NCBI GenBank assembly: GCA_017560605.1
Contig: JAFZEQ010000024.1
Span: forward strand, 1-9,714
Direction of reading: 5' to 3'
From: Paludibacteraceae bacterium
Lineage (GTDB): Bacteria > Bacteroidota > Bacteroidia > Bacteroidales > Paludibacteraceae
DNA: 9,714 bases
Shown: positions 1 through 6,046 of the stretch, piece after piece
Numbering within the stretch: position 1 is the first letter of the stretch
How the letters are laid out: each line of letters starts with the position of its first letter
Translations under genes and position numbers: made by a program
Notes under the pieces: generated by a model
Seen by the model: the letters and a program-made list of their open reading frames with translations, nothing else
Databases searched by the model: none
Told to the model about the DNA's origin: nothing

Positions 1-7
1 ACCTTTG
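1..7 (+). promoter_or_regulatory. Partial -7 element of the rpmH promoter
   Basis: The window opens with ACCTTTG, which matches the Bacteroidota -7 consensus TAnnTTTG if the base just before the window is T. The -33 element would lie outside. Transcription would begin near base 14 and give a leader of roughly 55 nt. That leader holds a small possible hairpin, CCCA (40-43) with TGGG (49-52) around a 5-nt loop. The hairpin is too short to be called regulatory. Confidence 0.5.
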
Positions 8-70
8 CACGCTTTTTCGCATGTAAATTATTAATCACGCCCACGAGATGGGGCATAAAACAAGATAAAC

Positions 71-229
71 ATGAAACGTACATTCCAACCTTCACAACGT
101 CGTCGTCGTAACAAACACGGTTTCCGTGCTCGTATGGCTACAGCTAACGGTCGTCGCGTATTGGCAGCTCGCCGCGCTCATGGTCGCAAGAAACTAACCG
201 TTGCTGACGAAGGACGCCACAAACGCTAA
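71..229 (+). CDS. rpmH: 50S ribosomal protein L34
   Basis: This 52-residue, strongly basic protein begins [20 protein letters not shown] and carries the L34 hallmarks: the MKRTFQPS start, the KHGFRxRM segment (residues 15-22) and the [20 protein letters not shown] segment (24-43). It binds 23S rRNA in the large ribosomal subunit. Its length is normal for bacterial L34, and the C-terminal extension ending in DEGRHKR is typical of Bacteroidota. It is too short for standard ORF cut-offs and is easily missed. A probable promoter lies at the window edge, and a period-9 repeat followed by a hairpin lies just after the stop. L34 often sits near the origin with rnpA and dnaA, but here the downstream neighbour is rbfA. 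Confidence 0.97.
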   Translation: MKRTFQPSQRRRRNKHGFRARMATANGRRVLAARRAHGRKKLTVADEGRHKR

Positions 230-240
230 TCCAACTTAAC

Positions 241-296
241 CCTTAAGGACCTTAAGGAATGCCTTAAGGAAGTTAAGGACTTTAAGGACCTAAAGG
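241..296 (+). repeat. Period-9 TTAAGGACC-like repeat between rpmH and rbfA
   Basis: Six degenerate units built on CTTAAGG begin near 242, 251, 263, 272, 281 and 290. The spacing is 9, 12, 9, 9 and 9 bp. The first three are flanked to give the perfect palindrome CCTTAAGG (241-248, 250-257, 262-269). All spacings are multiples of three, and the units are in frame with rpmH past its TAA stop. The frame stays open to a TAA at 332-334 and would read as repeated LKD/LKE triplets. This looks like a short tandem repeat. Translation is not supported, since no start codon or coding signal was found. Confidence 0.8.
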
Positions 297-321
297 GAAA
301 AGAGTTGTATCTCCTTTCCCT
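294..321 (+). terminator. Hairpin after rpmH, probable weak terminator
   Basis: AGGGAAAAGAG (294-304) pairs with CTCCTTTCCCT (311-321) over 11 positions with one A/C mismatch, around a 6-nt loop. The tail ATTTGTGTATT is only moderately T-rich, so termination may be partial and let some transcripts run on into rbfA. The hairpin ends 23 nt before the rbfA start codon, so it might instead affect rbfA expression. Confidence 0.5.
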
Positions 322-344
322 ATTTGTGTATTAATATTGATAAA

Positions 345-680
345 ATGGAATCAACAAGACAACAAAAAATAGAGAGGTTGATCCAAAAGGATCTGAGTTC
401 TATATTCCTTAAATACACGCGCGCGCTATCAGGTACTCTGATAAGCGTGAGTGAAGTGCGTGTGTCCCCAGACTTGAGCATAGCGCATGTATATCTCAGT
501 ATCTTTCCTGATGCAAATGCTAAGATGGCAATGGAGCAGATAGAACAAGATACTCCAAAGATACGTGGCGAAATGGGAACACTTCAACGCCATCAGTTGC
601 GTGTTATTCCCGAGTTGCATTTTCATCTTGACGAGACGATTGCTAAGATGGAACGAATAGATGAATTGCTAAAACAGTGA
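345..680 (+). CDS. rbfA: Ribosome-binding factor A
   Basis: This 111-residue protein has a single KH-like domain. RbfA binds the 30S subunit and helps mature the 5' end of 16S rRNA, notably in the cold. The sequence shows the family pattern: an N-terminal basic helix (MESTRQQKIERLIQKDLSSI), the strand pair around VSEVRVSPDLSIAHVYLSIF, and the C-terminal segment LQRHQLRVIPELHFHLDETI followed by the terminal helix with KMERIDELLKQ. Length fits the family. The ATG at 345 is chosen over an in-frame TTG at 324. The seven extra residues from the TTG resemble nothing in RbfA, and MESTRQQK is a typical start. No convincing promoter was seen directly upstream, so it may be read through from rpmH. Confidence 0.95.
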   Translation: MESTRQQKIERLIQKDLSSIFLKYTRALSGTLISVSEVRVSPDLSIAHVYLSIFPDANAKMAMEQIEQDTPKIRGEMGTLQRHQLRVIPELHFHLDETIAKMERIDELLKQ

Positions 681-707
681 TAGATTATTTGCAAAAACAA
701 CATAATA

Positions 708-739
708 TTTGCACATATCAAAAAAATGTTGTACCTTTG
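708..739 (+). promoter_or_regulatory. secG promoter, Bacteroidota type
   Basis: TTTG at 708-711 and TACCTTTG at 732-739 are separated by 20 nt. This fits the -33 TTG / -7 TAnnTTTG architecture used by the main Bacteroidota sigma factor. The leader to the secG ATG at 779 would be about 30 nt. Confidence 0.8.
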
Positions 740-778
740 CAAGTTGAAACGCGAAAATTAACTAAATAACATAATATT

Positions 779-1186
779 ATGACTTTATTAACTATTTTGA
801 TTGTGATAGCAGCAGTGCTACTTATCCTCTTGGTTCTTGTTCAAAACAGCAAGGGCGGTGGTTTAGCTGCTGGTTTCTCTAGTGGTAACCAAGTGATGGG
901 TGCTCCTAAGACAGCTGACTTCTTGGAGAAAGCAAGTTGGACCTTGATGGCAGTTATCATTGCATTGAGCGTTGTAGCTGTTGGTATCAGCAAAAGCGGT
1001 GAAGGTTCAGAGGAAGATGTTGTTGTAGAGAAAGCTGCTGAGGCTGCTGAGCAACAACAAGCAGCACAAAACGTGCCTGACTTTGATGAAACAACTGCAC
1101 CTGCTACAGAGCCTGCTGCACCTGCTGCAGAAACAGCTGTAGAGCCTACAACTGCGCCTGTAGAAGAGGTTAAGGTAGCTGAGTAA
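779..1186 (+). CDS. secG: Preprotein translocase subunit SecG
   Basis: This 135-residue inner-membrane protein is a non-essential, stimulating subunit of the SecYEG channel. It has a first membrane segment at about residues 3-21, the conserved cytoplasmic loop VQNSKGGGLAAGFSSGNQVMG (21-41), the FLEKASWTLM motif (49-58) and a second membrane segment at about 53-71. After residue 75 comes a low-complexity tail rich in Ala, Glu, Pro and Thr, which is common in Bacteroidota SecG and probably disordered. The gene has its own promoter. Its TAA stop (1184-1186) directly abuts the stop of the convergent glycosyltransferase gene (1187-1189), so there is no intergenic space and its terminator lies inside the neighbour. 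Confidence 0.95.
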   Translation: MTLLTILIVIAAVLLILLVLVQNSKGGGLAAGFSSGNQVMGAPKTADFLEKASWTLMAVIIALSVVAVGISKSGEGSEEDVVVEKAAEAAEQQQAAQNVPDFDETTAPATEPAAPAAETAVEPTTAPVEEVKVAE

Positions 1187-1954
1187 TTACCACTTGCGGC
1201 GAAAGAGACCGCCAATCAATGAGATGAATATGTATATTGGATAACTTAATTCCAATATAAGAGCAGTAAAGAGAGAGACAGACTTGTCTCTCTTTTTTAT
1301 TAAGCGATATTCGATAGGAAACTTAATAAGGATAATAGGTGGACAAAGTAATTGAAGTATGTTGATTACTAAAAGAGTAGCTCCACAACGAATGATGTCT
1401 TTGTCTGTATATTTAGGTGCTTTGCCAGCCCAACGCATTCTTTGATGCCAGAATGCTCTCCACGAAGTATGTGGGCGAACAATAGCTTCCATGTTGGCCT
1501 TGTCGCATGCCACAATGCTAAGACCACGGCGCTTAAATGATTCTAGTAGAAACATATCATCGCCACTAGGGATCTCGGGATGAAGGTCCTGATATGACTC
1601 TAACCAACGGTCACGACGGACAATAAGGTTGGCTCCGCTACACATAACTGCTTTCCCCTTTTGAGCTGATTCTATTGTGAGTTGCTGAATAGCAGCATAT
1701 TCAGTAATCTGTAATTGTTCCAATAGGGATGGATACTCGTTTTCCGACTCCATACGAAGAGGAAGGATATATAAGTCTTCGGTCAACTGATCAAGGGTGT
1801 CTGCAGATGGAGGGATGATATCATCATCTTGCATCCATATATACTCTGTGTGTGCCGTTGATATGAGACGATAAAGGGCATGTTTTTTGCCCTTTCCTTC
1901 ATCATTAATGCCCTTTCTTGGTATTATGATGGTTATGTGGTTAGCTTGTTCCAT
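1187..1954 (-). CDS. Membrane GT2-like glycosyltransferase lacking the N-terminal nucleotide-binding segment
   Basis: The 255-residue product resembles the later part of family 2 membrane glycosyltransferases. Visible motifs are GKKHAL (22-27), a DxD-type MQDDDI (41-46), the MCSGANLIVRRD acceptor-side segment (104-115), GDD (131-133), QRMRWAGK (171-178) and hydrophobic helices at about 187-213 and 229-250. The usual first part of the fold, (V)SIII.A.NE and VDDxSxD, is absent. The protein opens with HITIIIPRKG, which aligns best with the strand just before GKKHAL. An in-frame TGA lies five codons upstream of the ATG, so no longer start exists. The start overlaps the end of aroA by 22 bp, suggesting translational coupling. 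It may be a degraded gene or a compact variant. The C-terminus looks natural. Confidence 0.7.
   Translation of the reverse strand: MEQANHITIIIPRKGINDEGKGKKHALYRLISTAHTEYIWMQDDDIIPPSADTLDQLTEDLYILPLRMESENEYPSLLEQLQITEYAAIQQLTIESAQKGKAVMCSGANLIVRRDRWLESYQDLHPEIPSGDDMFLLESFKRRGLSIVACDKANMEAIVRPHTSWRAFWHQRMRWAGKAPKYTDKDIIRCGATLLVINILQLLCPPIILIKFPIEYRLIKKRDKSVSLFTALILELSYPIYIFISLIGGLFRRKW
1270..1300 (+). terminator. Intrinsic terminator for secG inside the convergent gene
   Basis: AGAGAGACA (1272-1280) pairs perfectly with TGTCTCTCT (1285-1293) around the 4-nt loop GACT. It is followed on the + strand by a T run to 1298 (TTTTTAT), giving a classic Rho-independent terminator about 85 nt past the secG stop. 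The same bases encode RDKSVSLF near the end of the glycosyltransferase on the other strand. On the minus strand the tail is short (TTTACTG), so the signal points toward secG. Confidence 0.85.
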
Positions 1955-2988
1955 TGATCCAAGAATTCAGGGTAAGATTTACGAATACAGTCTGTATCGT
2001 CCACTTCATAGCCAGCAACTAAAAGAGCCATTGCCATGCGGTGATCGTGGTCTGTGCGATGTTCGCGAACAGCGCGTAGGCGGTCAGATTCTTTGATGGT
2101 AAGTGATTCAGTTCCTGTGGCTTGCAAAATAATACCTAATCGCTCACATGTTAATGCAACAGCTGGGTAGAGGTCTGGGCAATCTTTGAAATTGTAGTGC
2201 AAGGTATATGGTGTATGGTGTAAAGGCAAGGGTGATAATATAATACCTTCGTTAGTGTAGTGGGTTTGGACGCCTAACTGCGTAAAGATCTCAGCTACTA
2301 CCTTGTCGCCTTGAACAGAGTCTTTGAATAGTCCTGGCAACTCTATTTCGCCACCATATAACGCAATATGCTCATACCAGAAAGCTGCGGAACTCCAATC
2401 CTTTTGAATTATGAATTTTGGGTCTATCGTTCGAGCATCTGCGAGATAAGAATTATGAATTTTGAATTGCGTAACTAACTCACGCGTGATGTGTATATAA
2501 GGAGATGTAGAGTTGGTTTGTACATTAGCTCCGATGAGGAGTAGGGCAGAAACGAACTGAGTGGAAAGAGGGGTATCAATTCTGACTATCTTATGCTTAT
2601 CCAATGCACATCCTATAATACGCAAAGGTGGATATCCTTTTTCTCCCAAATATTCAATTTGTGCGCCTATCTCGCGTAAGGCGTCCACTAACTGACCGAT
2701 TGGGCGATGGCGCATTCGTTCTACTCCGTCCAAAATAGTGGTTTGTCCTTCTAACTGAGCGCAATAGGCTGTTAGAAAGCGCATGGCGGTTCCGCTGTTG
2801 CCAAGGTTGATATGGTGAATATCGGTTAATGATGGTGATTGACGGTTAATATCGGTTAAGGCCTTGTGAAGTATCTTCACATCATCGGGAAAAGTATCAG
2901 AGACGGTCAAAAGACCGTCTCCGTGTATAGCTTGCAAAATCAATAAACGATTAGCAATAGATTTCGATATGGGCAGTTCAATAATCAT
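1933..2988 (-). CDS. aroA: 3-phosphoshikimate 1-carboxyvinyltransferase (EPSP synthase), compact form
   Basis: EPSP synthase joins PEP to shikimate 3-phosphate in the sixth shikimate step. Clear motifs are LPISKSIANR (5-14), NLGNSGTAMR (61-70), RMRHRPIG (91-98), STQF (142-145), DWSSAAFWYE (197-206), PDLYPA (271-276), KESDR (299-303), DHRMAMA (315-321) and RKSYPEF (336-342). Lysine 9, Asp272, Glu300, His316, Arg317 and Lys337 match the known active-site set. The protein is 351 residues against about 410-430 usual. It starts about 13 residues late relative to E. coli and has only 16 residues between Glu300 and His316, where E. coli has 44. There is no alternative start codon between the upstream in-frame TAA (3055-3057) and the ATG at 2988. 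It lies 61 nt downstream of the DPP III gene. Three short-repeat tracts lie within it. Confidence 0.9.
   Translation of the reverse strand: MIIELPISKSIANRLLILQAIHGDGLLTVSDTFPDDVKILHKALTDINRQSPSLTDIHHINLGNSGTAMRFLTAYCAQLEGQTTILDGVERMRHRPIGQLVDALREIGAQIEYLGEKGYPPLRIIGCALDKHKIVRIDTPLSTQFVSALLLIGANVQTNSTSPYIHITRELVTQFKIHNSYLADARTIDPKFIIQKDWSSAAFWYEHIALYGGEIELPGLFKDSVQGDKVVAEIFTQLGVQTHYTNEGIILSPLPLHHTPYTLHYNFKDCPDLYPAVALTCERLGIILQATGTESLTIKESDRLRAVREHRTDHDHRMAMALLVAGYEVDDTDCIRKSYPEFLDQWNKLTT
2203..2223 (-). repeat. Three heptamer units within aroA
   Basis: On the + strand GGTATAT, GGTGTAT and GGTGTAA follow one another with exact 7-bp spacing. In the aroA frame they encode part of LHHTPYTLH (residues 256-264), in a variable stretch shortly before the PDLYPA motif. 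It is short, so chance is possible, but it shares its 7-bp period with other tracts in this window. Confidence 0.55.
2406..2468 (-). repeat. Paired heptamer blocks within aroA (15-bp direct repeat)
   Basis: GAATTATGAATTTTG occurs at 2406-2420 and again, identical, at 2450-2464, 44 bp apart. GAATT starts fall every 7 bp in each block (2406, 2413; 2450, 2457, 2464). Because 44 is not a multiple of three, the two copies are read in different frames, giving KIHNS in one and KFIIQ in the other. They flank SYLADARTIDP in a variable loop before DWSSA. The sense strand contains AATTCAAAATTC, which is also present in the aroC tract. Confidence 0.8.
2812..2859 (-). repeat. 20-bp imperfect tandem repeat within aroA
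   Basis: Two adjacent 20-bp units (2812-2831 and 2832-2851) match at about 16 of 20 positions. A partial third copy, TCGGTTAA, follows to 2859, so CGGTTAA occurs at 2823, 2843 and 2853. The encoded peptide repeats LTDI (residues 44-47 and 54-57) just before the conserved NLGNSGTAMR motif, in a region of variable length in EPSP synthases. Confidence 0.7.
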
Positions 2989-3049
2989 TGAAAGTTCGCT
3001 CGTTATACTCGCTGTAGATCGTTTGCTGTGCGCACTTGCCCGATCTAAA

Positions 3050-5029
3050 TTAGTTTACATCAGGGAGATGCGAATAATCGCGAGAGTAACGCAAGTGTTG
3101 CTCAATATAACCTTCGCTGTAATCAATGGTTACATTAGTGATATTGCCGTTAGCATCGTAGTGCGCAGTGTATACTGGGTTAACAAAGCCCTTGTATGGA
3201 GCTAGGTTAAGTTTCTCGTAGCGTGCTAATACCTCTTTGTGCAAATCTTGGTCAACCTTGACAGCATAAGTTTCTACTAGTGCTTTAGCTGCAGCATAGT
3301 CTCCTTCTGATGTGATACGTTGTACTTCGCGTAGCAATTCACCATAGAGGCGGCGAACACCTTCGTAGTCGTTGATCTTAAGGTAATGTTTGCCCTCTTT
3401 TACTACAATTTCAACTTCTTTTTTGCTCGCATGTTTGTATACCCATTGCGCAATGAGTTGACGGTTACGCATATGTGACTCCTCGATGTCTTTACCTGGC
3501 TCGATACGCACTAATTGAGTCATAAGACCGTTCATCATTTGTTGGTAATAGAAACCTTTGTATGCTTCTGGGTCAGATAATAGACCTAATTCTACCAATT
3601 TCTTATCTGCCATATAGTATAAACCAAGCAAGTCAGCGCGTGTTTCTTCTATTGTAGATGCATGCTCTTTCAAGGCATCTTTACTTACACCAGGCATAAG
3701 TTTGCCAGAACCATGTCCAACACATTCGTGTAAGTCGGTATGAAGATCACCGCAGGCACCAGCTTTCTCGTACATTGCAACAGTCTCATTATCAATCATA
3801 AATTCCTCGTTAAAACCATTGCCCTTAGCCGCTTCGTTGTAAGCATGTGTGATGTTGTCAATAGTTACAGACTTTGATCCGTACTCTTTACGAATCCAGT
3901 TGGCGTTAGGCAAGTTGATACCGATTGGAGTAGCTGGATAGCAGTCGCCTGCTAGGATGGCTGCAGTAATAACCTTTGCGCTTACACCTTTTACTTCCTC
4001 TTTTTTGTATTTTTTGTCGGTTGGAGAGTTGTCCTCGAACCATTGTGCATTGTCAGAGATGGTTTGGCAGCGGTGGGTGGCACGCATATCTTTGAAGTTA
4101 ACGAGTGACTCCCATGTTCCGGTGATGCCGAGTGGATCAGCGTATGTCTCTGTAAATCCATTGACATAGTCAACGCGGCTATCTAGATCTTTTACCCAAG
4201 CGATGCAGTATTCGTTGAATGCTTTGAGGTCTCCAGTCTTGTTGAATTCAATCATTTTTTGGATAGCCAATCTTTGTGCATCGTTTTCAGCGAATTGCAA
4301 CGCTTTCTCCAAGTGGTAGACCACTTTCTCCAGAGCAGGTCCGTACATACCACCTACTTTGTATACGCGCTCAACTACTTTGCCATTCTCTTTAACAAGT
4401 TTACTATTGAGGCCAATCCATAGTGGTTCTGCTGAGTTGTCCTTATGAGCTTCGTAGTATGCTTCTGCCTCTGCTTGGGTTACTCCTTCATAATAGTTGT
4501 TGGCAGAACTGAGCAAAAGATCTGCGCCTTCTAGGCTCAAACTCTTTGGCATTACAGTAGGATCAAACATAACAGGTAAGATAGCTTCGTCATATGTTAC
4601 ACCAGCAGTAGTACATGCGTTAACAAACCACTCTTGAGTGAACTCAGGAATGAATTTGTCGGATGAGTAATGGTGGTGAATACCATTGGCAAACCATACT
4701 CGTTTGAGGTATTTTTCGAAATTGACGAATTCTTTACTCTTCTTATCGCCTTTGTATTGAGTGTAGAGTGCTTCCAGTGCACGACGAATACGCAAGTTGT
4801 AGCGACCATTTTGATCGTATAAGATATCGCGACCTTGCAAAGCGGCCTCTGTAAGGTGGTATACCAATGTTTTTTGTTGTAAACTTAGTGAATCAAACTC
4901 TGGTACTTGGTAACGCAGAATCTCTAGATCATAAAACTTGTCCACAGTGTAATCAAATGCTTGTTCTTTAGGTTGGCATGCGCTCAAAGTTACAAGTGCC
5001 AAGCCAATAAAAATAATGCTTTTTTTCAT
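3050..5029 (-). CDS. Dipeptidyl peptidase III family (M49) lipoprotein
   Basis: This 659-residue zinc exopeptidase belongs to MEROPS family M49, whose members remove dipeptides from peptide N-termini. The M49 signatures are both present: HECVGH at 434-439 (the HEXXGH zinc motif, with Glu435 as the general base) and EETRAD at 461-466, which supplies the third zinc ligand. The N-terminus MKKSIIFIGLALVTLSAC is a lipoprotein signal with a lipobox ending at Cys18, so the mature enzyme is probably anchored to a membrane facing the periplasm or the surface. This differs from the cytosolic eukaryotic enzymes. Length is normal for the Bacteroidota branch. It starts 10 nt after the phosphorylase stop, so the two are almost certainly co-transcribed. 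No defects were seen. Confidence 0.95.
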   Translation of the reverse strand: MKKSIIFIGLALVTLSACQPKEQAFDYTVDKFYDLEILRYQVPEFDSLSLQQKTLVYHLTEAALQGRDILYDQNGRYNLRIRRALEALYTQYKGDKKSKEFVNFEKYLKRVWFANGIHHHYSSDKFIPEFTQEWFVNACTTAGVTYDEAILPVMFDPTVMPKSLSLEGADLLLSSANNYYEGVTQAEAEAYYEAHKDNSAEPLWIGLNSKLVKENGKVVERVYKVGGMYGPALEKVVYHLEKALQFAENDAQRLAIQKMIEFNKTGDLKAFNEYCIAWVKDLDSRVDYVNGFTETYADPLGITGTWESLVNFKDMRATHRCQTISDNAQWFEDNSPTDKKYKKEEVKGVSAKVITAAILAGDCYPATPIGINLPNANWIRKEYGSKSVTIDNITHAYNEAAKGNGFNEEFMIDNETVAMYEKAGACGDLHTDLHECVGHGSGKLMPGVSKDALKEHASTIEETRADLLGLYYMADKKLVELGLLSDPEAYKGFYYQQMMNGLMTQLVRIEPGKDIEESHMRNRQLIAQWVYKHASKKEVEIVVKEGKHYLKINDYEGVRRLYGELLREVQRITSEGDYAAAKALVETYAVKVDQDLHKEVLARYEKLNLAPYKGFVNPVYTAHYDANGNITNVTIDYSEGYIEQHLRYSRDYSHLPDVN

Positions 5030-5039
5030 TGTATATCAA

Positions 5040-5918
5040 TTATATTCTTTCTAAGACTTTTTGTATCAGTTCTTTAACGCGTGGTTTGTAGTCGGTGTTA
5101 GCAGCCTCTACTTTGCGTTGAGCAATCACGCAACAAACGGTCATAGCCTTGTGCCCCATGAGTAAGCTGAGTCCTGCTATGGCACTACCTTCCATCTCAT
5201 AGTTAGTAATGCGTTGTCCCTCGTAGCGGAAGTCGGTGATACGATCATTGATGTCTTTAACGGCAATATCGCAGCGTAAAACACGACCTTGCGGACCATA
5301 GAAACCGTTGGCTGCTATGGTGCAACCACGTAACATATCATCGCCTGCTATACGGTTGACTAGCTCTTTATTAGCTGCTACTACATATGGACGAGCTGCT
5401 TTAGGTGGATAGTTGATAAAGTCTACTAGCGCATCTTCAAAACCGAGATCTGTGATCTCGTCTCGACCTTCATAGAAGGCGAGAACGCCATCCCAGCCTA
5501 TAGATTTTTCGCTAACTAAGAATGCTCCCAATGGTATGTCTTCTTGCATACCTCCGCATGTGCCGACGCGTACTATTTCTAGTATACGGTGTTCATCTTT
5601 CTCTGTGCGAGTGATAAAATCAATGTTCGCTAATGCGTCAAGTTCGTTGAGTACAATATCGCAGTTGTCGGTACCTATACCAGTAGAGATACAAGATACG
5701 CGTTTGCCTTGGTACTTGCCTGTAATAGTATGGAATTCGCGACTTTGAATATCGCATTCGATACTACCTTCGTCAAAGAACGATGCTACCAAGTCTACGC
5801 GACCTTGGTCGCCTACTAAAATAACTTTGTCAGCTAAATGTTCTGGTCGAATATGTAGGTGAAATACACTGCCGTCCTCATTGATGATGAGTTGGCTAGC
5901 TGGAAATGTCTTTTTCAT
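5040..5918 (-). CDS. Nucleoside phosphorylase, NP-I (uridine phosphorylase-like) family
   Basis: This 292-residue cytosolic enzyme would split a nucleoside with phosphate into base and ribose-1-phosphate. The NP-I features appear in order: phosphate-loop VGDQGR (35-40), the STGIGTDNCDIVLNEL segment (78-93), RVGTCGG (117-123) and the ribose-binding NYEMEGSAIAGL (239-250). The overall pattern is nearest to uridine phosphorylases, but base specificity (uridine or purine) cannot be settled from the motifs alone. Hence no gene symbol is given. It is the first gene after the 69-bp palindrome and sits 10 nt ahead of the DPP III gene. No strong promoter was found in the 44 nt between the palindrome and the start, so it may depend on transcription from upstream. 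Confidence 0.9.
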   Translation of the reverse strand: MKKTFPASQLIINEDGSVFHLHIRPEHLADKVILVGDQGRVDLVASFFDEGSIECDIQSREFHTITGKYQGKRVSCISTGIGTDNCDIVLNELDALANIDFITRTEKDEHRILEIVRVGTCGGMQEDIPLGAFLVSEKSIGWDGVLAFYEGRDEITDLGFEDALVDFINYPPKAARPYVVAANKELVNRIAGDDMLRGCTIAANGFYGPQGRVLRCDIAVKDINDRITDFRYEGQRITNYEMEGSAIAGLSLLMGHKAMTVCCVIAQRKVEAANTDYKPRVKELIQKVLERI

Positions 5919-5962
5919 AGATTACAATTTTGTTAGTTATTTCGAAAGGTGCTTTTTTATTA

Positions 5963-6031
5963 GGTAGATTGCAGTGTGACTCAAGGGAGCAATGTGGGGC
6001 ATTGTGACCGCGAGTCAATCTGCAATCTACC
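5963..6031. repeat. 69-bp palindromic element with perfect 12-bp arms
   Basis: GGTAGATTGCAG (5963-5974) is perfectly complementary to CTGCAATCTACC (6020-6031). Inside it, TGACTC (5977-5982) pairs with GAGTCA (6012-6017) and CAATG (5990-5994) with CATTG (6000-6004) around a TGGGG loop. All internal loops are symmetric: 2x2, then a 7x7 stretch. On the + strand that stretch can add two G-C pairs and a tandem G.A/A.G step. The flanks are A/T-rich and show no T run on the minus strand, so it is not a standard terminator for the minus-strand genes. It lies 15 nt past the DUF3467 stop and 44 nt before the phosphorylase start. Candidates are a REP/MITE-like repeat or a structured RNA. Confidence 0.85.
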
Positions 6032-6046
6032 AATTAAAACAACTTT

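Noticed and set aside
324..344. TTG start seven codons upstream of rbfA.
   Set aside because: The extra residues do not fit RbfA, and MESTRQQK from the ATG at 345 is the expected N-terminus.
318..345. Promoter for rbfA around CCTATTTG.
   Set aside because: The TA of the -7 element is missing and no -33 element is seen.
841..1215. A 124-codon reading frame antisense to secG, rich in Ala, Ser and Thr.
   Set aside because: It is a shadow of the low-complexity SecG tail. It has no promoter, no family resemblance, and lies opposite a certain gene.
5919..5962. Promoter for the nucleoside phosphorylase (CACCTTTC).
   Set aside because: Only a partial match to TAnnTTTG, with no TTG at the right distance.
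5963..6031. Intrinsic terminator or known riboswitch at the palindrome.
   Set aside because: There is no T run on the strand of the flanking genes, and no recognised riboswitch core.
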